A stretch of DNA of 64,000 bases from Absidia repens (GCA_002105175.1 MCGE01000010.1:1612001-1676000), one strand, 5' to 3'; shown: positions 51,232-62,152, counted from the stretch's first letter. Program-made: numbers and translations. The notes: generated by a model not told the origin, from the sequence alone.

Positions 51232-52066
51232 ATGGCGAATTTAAAGCAACCTTCTATATTCTGCTGCTTGTCACCGCGGTATTTCAAAAATAAACCAGGC
51301 GCATACACACAGAGTGTGGTGTGGTAAAAATATTATCTGATTTTATAACAAAAATTATATTTTTATAGACCAGGCATCATGCTGTTTACATTCTTATCTG
51401 CGGTACACGCATTCTCTGGGATAGTTGCAATCATGCCAGTATATGTCTATGCGTATATCTATGAGCAAGTTCCGGGCACGGCAACGGATTTGCTCTTTGG
51501 TTTTGCCAGTGGTCTTTTTAAATGGAATCGCATGATTGATGTTTTTTGCGGATTGATACATGTATATGCCTTTACTCTTGCTTATAAGGTAGGCTTTTTT
51601 TTAAAAAAAAAAAAGAAACAAAAACAAGTGTGACTAATGCCTTATTAAATCTACCAGAGTAAATGGAAAGCATTTGAGTCGGTGCTTTATGCCCTGTTGG
51701 CTATTGTAGTCTACAATAGCTATTCAGTGTATTGTTCTATGAAAGAAAACTATATGACCGTTCATAATAAAGATGGTTCCCATACGGAGAAGTTTGGTGC
51801 AATGGATGACAATCAAAAAGAAACAATCAATAAATGGCTACCTACCGTCCTTGCTGTCATTATCTTGATCCTTGATGTTATACCGTTGCTCGTTCAGGTA
51901 CATTGACCAATACGTTCTTATAACTACAATAGATGTCAGTACTCAGAAGCCTTTTTTTTTTTTTTTTGCAATATAGATGTACTTGGTAAAACAGACGCGA
52001 TCTTATATAAAATACGTATTGGATAAGAAAGACGAAAAGCATATACCATCTCCTCCAAGTACATAA
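51232..52066 (+). CDS. Four-TM array protein 8 (subtype A)
   Basis: Exons 51232-51278, 51369-51588, 51658-51897 and 51977-52066 (198 residues). N-terminus MANLKQPSIFCCLSPR, TM1 IMLFTFLSAVHAFSGIVAIM, TM2 MIDVFCGLIHVYAFTLAYK, SKWKAFESVLYALLAIVVYN (into TM3), acidic loop KDGSHTEKFGAMDDNQKETI, TM4 LAVIILILDVIPLLVQ and tail MYLVKQTRSYIKYVLDKKDE ending PSPPST. It is the partner of array protein 5. The promoter has GTGACACTATTTAAG. Unlike the other A-type copies, TM4 has an Asp (LILDVIP). Function unknown. Confidence 0.85.
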
Positions 52067-52324
52067 CAGCTGTGTAGACAAACACTAAATTGATTAAATT
52101 GGCCCTGAGCTGAGCTTGAAAAGTGATGTTGGAGGTACTTTTATTTTTATCACAATCAAGAATAAACTTGTGCTACTAGAAAAAAGCACTGATCCTGTTA
52201 AAAAGGAAAAGCTCTTTGATGATTGTTACACGGTGGGACTTCGGAATACGATATATAATAAATCAGGCTTCTTTCTTTTTTTCCATGCCTTGCTCTTGTA
52301 TATATAAAATCATCTTGCTATCGT

Positions 52325-53179
52325 CATGCGGCCTACACCGATTATATACTGCTGCCTCATTAGGTAAAACGTATAATGCCATCCTATCCAGATCAAACCA
52401 CAATCCTGAAACCATTGGGTTTCTGTCGTAATGACTTTCTTTTTTCCGTAGGCCAGGAATAATATTCATGTCGCTTATATTTGGTTGTGTGGGCATTCTT
52501 CAATGTTTATATGACCTTTTAAGGTCTGGTTTCTTCCATGTTGCAAACTTTGAGGATTTTTTGAATTGCACTTGCCGTATTGTCACCATTTTCACTACCT
52601 TTAGTTTTTTCTATTCAGCCTACCTCGCTTACAAGGTTTAAATGAAAAAAAAAGTTCGATGACGGTGGGGGGGGGTTTCAGGAAGGGAAAAGGACTCACT
52701 TAATTTTTTTTTCACCATCTCTAGCGGGAATACAAACCGTTCAAATACTTGTTGTATATATTTTGGACGAATATTTCACTCGATATATTCAGTGGGATGT
52801 TCGTTTTAAAAACTCTTTTTGACGTGACATCAAAGTCAATCGACATCAAAGAAAAATTGCCATACAACGCGACTGAAAATCATAAGCTTACAGAGGATGA
52901 ATATTATAGAATTGCCCAAAACGTGTCATCTGGTGCTGATGTCATTTTATCGTTTATTGTTGTTTCGCTTTTGCTGTTTCCATTTTTAAACAAGGTAAGT
53001 TTTGACAGCCCCGCCCTTTTTCCCTTTCTTTCCCTCAGCCATTTTTTTCTCGTGTGTACGTATAGGTATATCTCGTTGTAAAACTGAAAGCGTATGCCGA
53101 TTATATCAACTATAAAAAAGATGCTTCTTCCGTGCCTTCTGTAAAATTGCCCCACAAATTACCACAATGTAGTCAATAA
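52325..53179 (+). CDS. Four-TM array protein 9 (subtype B)
   Basis: Exons 52325-52362, 52452-52635, 52725-52994 and 53066-53179 (201 residues). N-terminus MRPTPIIYCCLIR, then PGIIFMSLIFGCVGILQCLY (TM1), VTIFTTFSFFYSAYLAYK (TM2), REYKPFKYLLYIFWTNISLD (into TM3), LPYNATENHKLTEDEYYR (loop with the subtype B sequon), VILSFIVVSLLLFPFLNK (TM4), tail VYLVVKLKAYADYINYKKD ending LPHKLPQCSQ. It has the same exon lengths as genes 4 and 7 except the last, but its first intron has a normal GT donor (GTAAAA). The second intron donor is the weak GTTTAA. A long A run follows the stop codon (53201-53235). Function unknown. Confidence 0.84.
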
Positions 53180-53198
53180 ACGAGATGTAGATAACAAT

Positions 53199-53237
<39 letters not shown>

Positions 53238-53399
53238 TAGAGTAAAAGTATATTTTATTTATTTTGATTTTTGAATTTCATGCGAGATATGTGCATATAT
53301 AAATATATATATATAAAGAAAGAGTAAACTAATGATCAATGAAGGGATGATAGGAGGTGATAAAAAACATGTGTGTGGCAAAGAAATAAAGAAACTAAA

Positions 53400-56300
53400 C
53401 TAAAGGACGTAATCCAATTCATAGCGCTGATATACATTTTGGTCGTCATCGCTGATTCGTGGATAGTAGGGAACTAATGAGTCTTGATTACCAATATAAA
53501 GAGAATTGTAGATCTTCCAATAAACTTCACGGACTTTTCTAGCGGGATGGAATAAGCCCTGTAGAGTGTATTGTAAGATTGTTGCTGGTCCAAGTGCTAC
53601 ACGCATGCCTTCAATAGATTCAAGGACAGCATTGATGACATGTGGACTAGAAACATTATCGTAAAAAAAAAAAAATTAGCATGTCACACTTTGTTCCCCA
53701 TTTTTTCAATCCTTACCTAGTTTCAAAAATATTTGGCCAAATGTGATTGAGTAAATGTAACAAAGGTTCTTCACATCCTAATCCAACCACACCAAGTGAC
53801 ATGTGTTTGATAGTAGCACAAGCTGTTTGTCGATGAACCAAATCACGATCAATCAATGCATCTTCAAGCAAAGGAGTGACTGCGTGGATGTAATCTTTAC
53901 CCATTTCTATCATCAGTAAAAAAAAAAAAAAAAAAAAAAAACCATTAGTTCACCAAGTTTTACACATCAAAAAAAAAAAAAAAAGAAAGAAAGAGCACGA
54001 CACTTACCTCCAACATATTCGAAGATAAAGGACAAAGATTTCAACACACCATTTTGTACATTGAGTTCAGGAACCCGGTATTCATTCATCACAGCAGGCA
54101 AGACAGTGAAAGGAGCGCATGTTTCAGCAACAATAGCAATAGCCACAGTGGTACATACCCGGTTTTGACGTTCTTGCACCTTGAGATTGTTCAGTAAAGT
54201 GGCCAAAACATCTTGAGGGCCAATCGCCTTGGCAATATACCCAAATGTGTTGACTGAAGCACGACGAATGCCTTTCTTGTGAGCTTTGAGAAGATCCAAC
54301 AATTCGAAACAGACACGCATCCATTCCCGTGCAGACACATATTCGGCACCACGATCAGCAATACGCCCCACCAGATCAATACAGTTTTCTTGTACCTTTT
54401 CATGTCGATTTCGTAAAATAGGCGTCAAACGAGGAAGAAGATCCTTGATAGGAGGTGTCATACTGGCCATACCAATCACATTCACAATCCCCTTCAATGC
54501 ACCGAGAATCGAACCAAGCACTTCGGGGTATTCTTCACCAAGGTATTCATAGAGGATTTGTCCCAGTTGACTCATCAGTTTTTCTTCCCCACATGTCTTC
54601 ATCACCACTGCAATGCGAGAAATCAGATCCGCCGCTTGTTGTCGCACCTTGGCAGATTTGTTGTTCAGTCGCCATAAGATGGTATAACAGATTTGTTGCA
54701 AGTAGGGCTTGATTCGCATACCAAGAGCATTGACCACTGTACCAAAACCATTGAGCATCACCACATCTTCTACAGTTTGTTCTTGGAAAGCATACAGGAT
54801 CCCATCAATCAGCAGTTCTTCCAAGCGTGGATCAATATCAGCAGCACCCAGGTTCGACACTACCGCTTCGATTGTTTCCATCACCATTTTTCTGTAGGGT
54901 TCACTTTCATCCTTGAGGTCGTTCACAATCCGGCTGACAATCTCCGAGACGCCCACCTTGTTGGCCAGTTCCACGGTTGTTTCCACCACCTGCTTGTAAT
55001 TGCGTCGATCCAGCGCCATACGTCGCACCCAAAAGTGTTTGAAAAAGTCGGGCAAGATGTCTTCCTTGATATATGCTGGTGTCACACCATCCGTTGCAGC
55101 ACATTGTTTGACCACCTTGAGCACGATTTTCTTCATTTCTTCGTCAGGAGACTGGAATTCACGGATCAAGATCACCATCACTTCACGTGTGTAGTAGTTT
55201 GCGTATTCGTCGTCCATCAAAGGAATGATAAATCCAATGGCCTTGAGGAATGCCGCCAAGCCCTTACCACGATGTTTGCGGATACCAGTCCAAAGAGGCT
55301 TGAGCACCGTGTCGAAGGATTCAATACCATAAGGAGCCGCCGCTTCAGCCAATGCTGCAATTGCCAACGCAGTAATCGTACGCACTTTTTGTTGTTCATC
55401 ATCCAATCCATGAGCCACAGCTTCCACCAAGTTCTTCAAATGAGGCAAAATGGCACAACCCAACAGAATGGCAATTTGCTGGACAATCTTGATACCAGTA
55501 TGACGGGCTTGCCATGATTTCTTGGACCGACACACAGCTTTCAAAAAGGGAAGTAAGGCAGGAATACCAAGAGCAGACGCCACCACAGAGAAAGCACGCG
55601 CAGTAGTGTTTCGTACGTATTCATCGGCATGGTCAATATCAGGGCGCATGGTGGTAATCATGGTCGGTAAGCCAGCGGCCTTGGACAAATTGCTGATAAT
55701 TTCACGGCCTTCCACACGAGCATAGTAATCTTCATCAATCAATAAAGGTTCAATCACCACGAGAATCTTGTGTACAAAAGGTCGCACCAGATCATCCAAC
55801 TTGTACAGAATACGATCAATCACCTTGACCAACAAATGCCGTTCTTGATCCTCCAAGGTAGGTGACATGAGTAACGGTAAGATTTGGTTGAAGAGAGGAC
55901 CGGGCCCAAAATCGCGCGCCTTTTCTGTGATTTGTCGTAGAGCCGATTTCCGCATTGGAGGGGTACCGTTCTTAATTTTGAGCAACAGTCGCATGATTTT
56001 CCGTTCCATCAATTCATCCACCGAGAGCTCGTTTTCATCCTTTTCGTCCAACAGTTTGCCAAAATGCTGCATATCTTCATCCTTGAAAAAGGGGAGCGTG
56101 CCCACGCCAGGGATTTCTTGAGGCAGTTCTTGTACCAAGCCAAAGGTTTCTTCTTGCATCACAAAACCATTGTCGCCCATTGGTGTTGGAGTCGCCATCA
56201 ACTTGCGAGCAGGCGTACGAATAGGAGCATAATCGGCGGGTGGTTCCAAGATCTTGTATCCAGTGCTCGGGAACATGGCATCCAGTTCTTCGTCCGAAAG

Positions 56301-57388
56301 ATAGCGGTTACGGGCATCCAATTCACGTTCCCATCGCATCGATGACATTGCCTCCGGGGTCATAGGTACTTGGCCTTGTTGTTGTTGGTGGGGTGTAGGT
56401 GTCATCATACCAAATCCGCCTACAGGGGTTGCTTCTACGCCAGATGCACCGGCCACAGGAGTCGCATCCCATCGAGATCGTTTGGTGGAAGCTGTAGGAG
56501 TGGCATCCCATTCAGAGCGGCCAGGAGTAGCACCAGCATCGACACGGAGAGGTGTGGCGTCCCACCGAGATCGTTTTCCAGCCACAGGTGTTGCTTCGAC
56601 ATTGTTGGTGTGTACTGGTGTTGCCATATCCCACCTTCGTTTCTTCTTCGGCTCCGCTGCTACAGATGCTGTTGAGTCGTCGTCCCATTGAGATGTTGAT
56701 GGTGGTGGTGGTGGTGTAGTTGATCTAGCTGTCGCAGCAGTACCTTGCATAATCTCTTGTCCATCCTTTTTCCGCTGAGCCAAGACATTCAGTACCCGTT
56801 GTTGTTCACGTTCCAATTCAGCTTCCCGAATGACTTCTGAGTATGATCTTGATTCGTCGTTGTGTTGATTGGTGTCGCCTTCCGCGGCAAAAGCATCCTT
56901 ACGTCCTGGTGATAGCATGCGGTTGAAGCGTCGTTGGTGATATTCCGATTCACGATCAGCGATACGTTTTGATTTTTGCGAGTCAGCGAAAGGGTCGTGA
57001 TGGTCAGTTTCGCCAATGGTTTCTTGTGCAAGTTCTTTGGAGACGGTGTATGAGTTGAGTCTTTTGTTGGTTTCTTGGTAAGTATCGTCATCCATATCGT
57101 CGTCTTCGTCTTCCCCACCAACAGCAATGGACGTCGAATAACCAGCAAATCGATCCTTTCCATTGGAGCCATAAATATCAGTATCGTAGGACACAGAAGA
57201 CATACTAGCATGACTTTCGTTTTCTAATACCGCCTTGCTAATGTCCTGATCAGTAATTTCTTTGCGCTTCGCTTGAGCAGCTCTGATTTCTTGGTCGATA
57301 TCTGTATAAAAATAAATAAATATAGTCAGTATTCCGTACGTTTATATTCTGTTTGTTCATCGAATACTTTAAGCTTACCATCAGACAT
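53400..57388 (-). CDS. SF3B1: Splicing factor 3B subunit 1 (Hsh155/SAP155)
   Basis: Four exons on the minus strand: 57388-57379 (only 10 nt), 57301-54008, 53906-53717 and 53646-53400, giving 1246 residues. The N-terminus is [15 protein letters not shown], then a disordered region with repeated RWDATP/EATP Thr-Pro motifs, the [18 protein letters not shown] segment (SF3B14a/U2AF contact region), then about twenty HEAT repeats, including [20 protein letters not shown], which matches the repeat containing human K700, and [20 protein letters not shown]. The end is [18 protein letters not shown]. It is a core U2 snRNP subunit that clamps the intron branch-point helix. The stop is TAG at 53400-53402; all exon phases agree. 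It is slightly shorter than human SF3B1 (1304) because of N-terminal differences. Confidence 0.97.
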
Positions 57389-57649
57389 GATGTATATATA
57401 GTAAAAAAGAAAAAAAGTATAGAGACGTATAAGAGTTCAATGAAAAAGCGACTTTGCCATGGAAAAGCAGCAATCCTTTTGATGTTCCCCCAAAGTGACG
57501 TCGAAATATTTAAATGCCGCTATTTTTTTTTCAATTCATTGGCCCCTCACGAAAACAAAAAAAAAAAAGTCTCGTCTATTTTTTTTTATTCTTAATCAAT
57601 CCCATTCTTCTTTACTCCCCACTCTTTCTCTCATTCGACCTATTGAACA

Positions 57650-58308
57650 ATGACTGCCGACAACAAGGATTGTATTGCCGATAGTGGAAAAACCGCTCTT
57701 ATTTCTGGTGGTTTAGGTTTGGTTGTTTCTGCCATGCAAAACACTGTTCAAAAACACACTGAAGGTGCCAAGGGTGTTGTTACTCGTACTGGTGGTACTA
57801 TTGGCTTATTCGGTAAAGCAATTGATGACTACCATACATTTTTATTATAATTATTATAGAACACGACTGCAACCGATATTGTGATTAGATACCGTTCGAC
57901 TAATTTTTTTTTTTTTTTTTTTTTGGATTCTACATTATTGTAGCTGCTATGGGTGGTATTTTCACTCTTGGTGAATGTATGGCTAAAGATATCCGAGGCG
58001 AAGACGATGCGGTCAATGCTGGTATTGGTGGTTGTGCTGCTGGTTTAGTGGCTGGTATTCGAAGTAAGTGGAGGGGTGGGTGATGCAAAGATCTACAGCA
58101 TACTGAGCCTGAGTTTTTTTTATTACACGTAGCTCACTCTATTGCAAAGATGTGTGCTGCCTGTGCCGGTATTGGTGGTACCATGTACGCATACGAATAC
58201 AGCGGACAACTCAAGGGTAACCTTCACGGCAAATCAGCTGCTGAACGAAAGGAAATCCGTGACTCATTCTTCAAGAACCACAACGACGATACTGCCGCCT
58301 CTCAATAA
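57650..58308 (+). CDS. NDUFA11: Complex I B14.7-like subunit (Tim17/22/23-fold)
   Basis: Three exons: 57650-57812, 57944-58063 and 58133-58308, giving 152 residues. Four short Gly-rich hydrophobic segments of the Tim17/Tim22/Tim23 fold are visible: TALISGGLGLVVSAM, GGTIGLFAAMGGIFTLGECM, NAGIGGCAAGLVAGIR and CAACAGIGGTMYAYEYSGQL. The composition, the N-terminal Cys and the C-terminal helix with RDSFFKN favour the NDUFA11/fungal Nuo21.3 complex I subunit over a TIM translocase. It acts in the inner mitochondrial membrane. It lies divergent from SF3B1, about 260 bases apart. An orthology search would separate it from other members of the fold. Confidence 0.8.
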
Positions 58309-58825
58309 TTTTCCAATAGAAAACCTTCCACTTTTCCTCCCCTTCCACCTTTGACAGCTAGCTTTATATATATATATAGATATATATTATAGATCCCTTT
58401 TTTTATTCCTTCCTTTGCTATCGTATTATAGTACATTATCTTTTACACACACACACACACACACACATCCATACACCTTCCACGCATTTTTGTTTGACGA
58501 TGCACATACTATTTATCACTTGTCATTGATCTCTTCCCTTTTTATTATTTATTTATCTATGATGAATAAAAAAAATGATTGTTTTATATATTGAATTGGT
58601 ATTGATGATGAAGACTTTTTTTGATTGAAAGACTTTTATGTTTATTTACAACAGGCAAAAAAATAAAAAAATAAAAAATAGAGGGAATCAGTAAAGTAAA
58701 GAGGTGTATAAGAGGGGATGATGATGATAATGACGATGTGAATAACTAACGAAAAAAGTAAAAAATAAAACGAATAAAAAAAATACTACTAATATATAAA
58801 ATTTGGAAAAGGGGAAGGAATATTT
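58309..58825. other. Convergent 3' region with (CA)n repeat
   Basis: 3' flanks of the complex I gene and PSF1. It holds a TATATA cluster (58362-58390), a (CA)n tract (58445-58467) and AATAAA at 58564. No gene is seen. Confidence 0.5.
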
Positions 58826-59446
58826 TTATGATACATGTTTAAGATAACCAGCCTTGATCAATGTTTCCACATCAGTCCGACGTACATAGTATTGGTTACC
58901 TTTCACTAGATTCAGTACACCATACTCAGTATGAATTTCGCCAGCATCCTTGATCACACGTACTTCAATAAACAGGTCCTTAGGAGGCACCAGACCCACA
59001 CCACCATTGCCACCGAGATCGATTTCCAAAAAGCCTTGCTTATAACTAGACACAATTTCCCCATATTCTTCCAAAAACGTATGTTCCTGAGGCCCTAGCG
59101 ACGATTTGATATCGCGTTGGAATTCGCCTTGCCGACCGACATCCCACGAGAGTTCTTTGAGTTTCTCCATGCGCTGGCGATGATAGGCAAAAAGGACACG
59201 CTTGTTGTGCTTGACGGCTGAATGATGCATCAGCAATTGGGCCAACCGACTGATGCGTTTGTCTGCGTCGTCCTGACCATTGTTTTCCCGCATCGATTGT
59301 AAGAGCAGTTCGGCCTTACCATGAAGCATTCGAGTTTCACGGCAAATACTTTGTACAAGATCTTCGTTGTAGGGGGATACCAGTAGATCGGATGTTCGCT
59401 TGGCTTCCTTGGCTAATTTGTAACTTGATTCACCAAAAGTCGCCAT
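58826..59446 (-). CDS. PSF1: GINS complex subunit PSF1
   Basis: Single exon of 206 residues on the minus strand. The N-terminal helical A-domain reads KLAKEAKRTSDLLVSPYNED, with LVQSICRETRMLHGKAELLL, then RLAQLLMHHSAVKHNKRVLF and AYHRQRMEKLKELSWDVG, the signature of PSF1. The C-terminal B-domain ends PPKDLFIEVRVIKDAGEIHT, TEYGVLNLVKGNQYYVRRTD and VETLIKAGYLKHVS. With Sld5, Psf2 and Psf3 it forms GINS, part of the CMG replicative helicase in the nucleus. It is intronless, unusual for this window. Upstream (coding strand) TCTGGCGCGTGC around 59531-59542 resembles an E2F/MBF-type site, fitting G1/S expression. Confidence 0.95.
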   Translation of the reverse strand: MATFGESSYKLAKEAKRTSDLLVSPYNEDLVQSICRETRMLHGKAELLLQSMRENNGQDDADKRISRLAQLLMHHSAVKHNKRVLFAYHRQRMEKLKELSWDVGRQGEFQRDIKSSLGPQEHTFLEEYGEIVSSYKQGFLEIDLGGNGGVGLVPPKDLFIEVRVIKDAGEIHTEYGVLNLVKGNQYYVRRTDVETLIKAGYLKHVS

Positions 59447-59961
59447 GATTTGCTAAATAATGAGAATAAAAAAAAATCCTTTGCAGGTGTTTTTTTTTTT
59501 CTCAAGAACGTTTCGATTTTTAATGTCCGCACGCGCCAGATTTTTTTTTTTTTTCGTGAACCTTGGGACATAATAGAACCTGTTTCTGCCTTCGGGCATA
59601 TTAATTGAAAAAGTAAAAAAAGAAACAAAGGAGAAAGGGGTTGGTTTATATATATAAAGTAAATAGGAGACAAAGAAATCATATCATGACATATTATTTA
59701 TGTACTTTATATGAAAGGTTTTATTTTACGCATAACAAATCATTCATGCTGTCTTTTTTTTTTTTTTTTTTGCGGCTTGGATCATGATGATTAGAAGCAG
59801 AAAAAAAGGGGTAAGTTGTCTCTCCTCTAAAAATAGTCTACTTCTTCATTATATAAATGGACGATCTTGGTCACTTTTTTTTCGTTTTCTACTTCTTTAT
59901 TCTTTCAAATTCCACATACACACATCTATATACACACATAAATATATATATTTAAAACAAA
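59447..59961. promoter_or_regulatory. Divergent intergenic region PSF1 / secreted peptide gene
   Basis: The PSF1 side carries the GC-rich GCACGCGCCAGA element (59531-59542). The other side has T runs (59755-59771), CA-rich DNA and a TATATATTTAAAA stretch (59945-59957) directly before the secreted-peptide ATG. No other gene is seen. Confidence 0.45.
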
Positions 59962-60147
59962 ATGTCAAAATTGATTTCTTTCTCTATTGCTTTATTGGTG
60001 GTTTTGTTACTAACCATCACCACCTCTGCTTTACCAGTTGTATTTTTCGATGCTGATATTGCTGCCAGCCCACTTGTTCACGACAAGCGTTTGAACTATC
60101 GAGATGGTCGACTTGTTAACCTGGTCAATACTTCCCCATCTTCTTGA
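59962..60147 (+). CDS. Very small secreted peptide with dibasic site
   Basis: Single exon, 61 residues. The N-terminus MSKLISFSIALLVVLLLTIT then TSALP is a strong signal peptide, cleaved probably after TSA. The remaining part of about 38 residues contains VHDKR, a KR dibasic site of the Kex2 type, followed by the 18-residue C-terminus LNYRDGRLVNLVNTSPSS. There is no cysteine and no membrane segment after the signal. The size and layout resemble processed fungal secreted peptides, but no pheromone or effector family is recognised. An AATAAA lies at about 60284 and the ATG is preceded by a CA-rich/TATA leader, supporting a transcribed gene. Confidence 0.65.
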   Translation: MSKLISFSIALLVVLLLTITTSALPVVFFDADIAASPLVHDKRLNYRDGRLVNLVNTSPSS

Positions 60148-60695
60148 AAAGAAAAGAAAACTATCACCAATCTTGTATTCCTTTGCCAAATGGCATTTCA
60201 GTCCGCTATTAAAAAGATATACTGTACAGTACAGCAAAAGTGAATTGTTAAAAGTTGTTCACTTTTTTGTAAATGAATCCATAAATAAACCCATTATAAA
60301 GTCGATCTTTATTTGAATATTATCATTAACGTTTTATACATACATAATCAATTGTGGGAGTTTTTTTGTTAAAAGGACAAAGAAGACATGATCTTCATTG
60401 TTTGATTGATGGATTGCATCACATGTGGCTGGCTCGTGCATGATATGATTTGACTCAGTTCAAAAATATTGGTTTGACATACGCCTCTCTCCTTTTTGAG
60501 ATTACAACACATTTTATCCCCTCGAATTTATAAGCATAATATCAAATCAGATCATGTATTTTGATTATATTTTGTGAGTAAGCACAAGGCTCCTCTGATC
60601 TGATTTATGTTTAAACCCCGAAGGTGTTGGGGGGATTTTTTTTTTTGTTGTACCCATTGCTTTTCTTTTCTTTTTATATCATTAACATTTTCCTT
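60148..60695. other. Intergenic
   Basis: 3' flank of the secreted-peptide gene, including CTGTACAGTACAG (60224-60236), then AT-rich DNA and a T/C-rich leader of the NMNAT gene. No gene is seen. Confidence 0.4.
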
Positions 60696-61907
60696 ATGGC
60701 CACTTCAATACCACCTTCTACACCCAATGCTTTGGAAAATCCTTTGACGCCTTGTGCTTTTGAAACTGATTATGTCTTCCCGCGTCACTTCTTACCTGAA
60801 GTAATGGCTGGTAAGTAAACGGTTATTTTAGGATACTGCCGGTTTTTCGAAAAAGCAACCTAGTATCTTACTTCCTTTTTTTCTAGATGAATCCAAGATA
60901 CCTTTAGTCTTAGTGGCTTGTGGCTCCTTCTCACCTATCACTTATTTGCATTTGCGCATGTTTGGTAAGTTAATCTCCCTCCCTCCCTCCGTCCCATCTC
61001 CACCAGCACCATCCAAAAAATTATGACTCACCATTTATTTGCTTTGTGCTATGTAGAAATGGCCAAAGACCACTTTAAAGAACGCAACGAATATGAACTA
61101 TTGACTGGCTATTACTCACCTGTATCGGACGCATATATGAAGGAAGGACTGGCTGAAGCGAAACATCGAGTGAAAATGTGTCAACTAGCGGTAGAAAGCA
61201 CGTCCAATTGGCTTATGGTGGATTCCTGGGAACCTCGACAAACCTCTTATCAACGTACCGCCATTGTTTTGGATCATTTTGAAAATGAATTAAATACACT
61301 TGGAGGTGGCATTCTGACAAAAAGTGGTAAAGAAATATGAGCCAATAACAAAAAGAAAAAGAGTCGATCAACTCAATCATATGTTTTTATCATCAAGGTG
61401 GTAGAAAAAGAATTCGAATCATGTTACTGGCTGGTGGTGATTTGATTGCTTCGTTCGGTCATCCTGGTGTCTGGGCTCCCAATGATTTACATCACATTGT
61501 TGGATATTATGGATCGGTGATTATCGAACGCACTGGAACGGATGTGTATGGTTTTCTGTTATCTCACGATATACTGTATCAGCACAGAGTAAGTGTTTTG
61601 GAATACCCGACAGGGACAACGCATACTCACTAGAAAATTTACTTTCATTAGATGAATGTGACAGTTATCAAGCAACTCATCCATAATGATATTAGCTCAA
61701 CAAAAATCAGGTAATATAGGAAAGTATACATAATCCATCGCAGCTGTTTTTTAACTATCCCTCCCCCGCCTTTTGATATTATATAGATTATTTGTTAAAC
61801 GAGGCATGTCCATCAAACATCTTCTACCAAACCCTGTTATCGATTATATTCATCATCACCATTTGTATTTACCAAAAGATATTGAACAACAGCAGGAACC
61901 ATTATAA
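60696..61907 (+). CDS. NMNAT: Nicotinamide/nicotinate mononucleotide adenylyltransferase
   Basis: Six exons: 60696-60810, 60887-60964, 61057-61326, 61398-61588, 61652-61710 and 61787-61907, giving 277 residues. The nucleotidyltransferase motif is VACGSFSPITYLHLRMFEMA (GxFxPxxxxH type). Further family strings are YYSPVSDAYMKEGLAEAKHR, WLMVDSWEPRQTSYQRTAIV, IMLLAGGDLIASFGHPGVWA and the C-terminal ISSTKIR (SxTxxR motif), then YIHHHHLYLP. It joins NMN or NaMN with ATP to make NAD or deamido-NAD, probably in nucleus/cytosol like yeast NMA1/NMA2. Length is normal for the nuclear isoform. All exon phases agree. Confidence 0.95.
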
Positions 61908-62152
61908 TAGAATATATATTACATAGTAATAGAATTTAACAGTAGATGGCCTATTTTTCCCCTCTTCCCCACATTCACCTTTTTGTATTGTACTTGATCT
62001 CGTTCTACCCCCTCCATTTAAAACACCGCATTTTTTTTTTTTTTTTTTTTTTTTTGCCAATGAAATTTTACCAACGTTCTCTTTTTTTTTTTTTTTCCTT
62101 CTTTATTGACTTTATATCTATATATCTATATATCTATATATTCACGCACAAT

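Noticed and set aside
54693..55517. 274-codon plus-strand open frame
   Set aside because: Antisense shadow of the SF3B1 HEAT-repeat exon.
61946..62152. Longer N-terminus for the membrane-anchored basic protein
   Set aside because: The extra 69 codons are Phe runs encoded by T homopolymers; the ATG at 62153 directly precedes a normal signal anchor and follows a TATA-rich leader.
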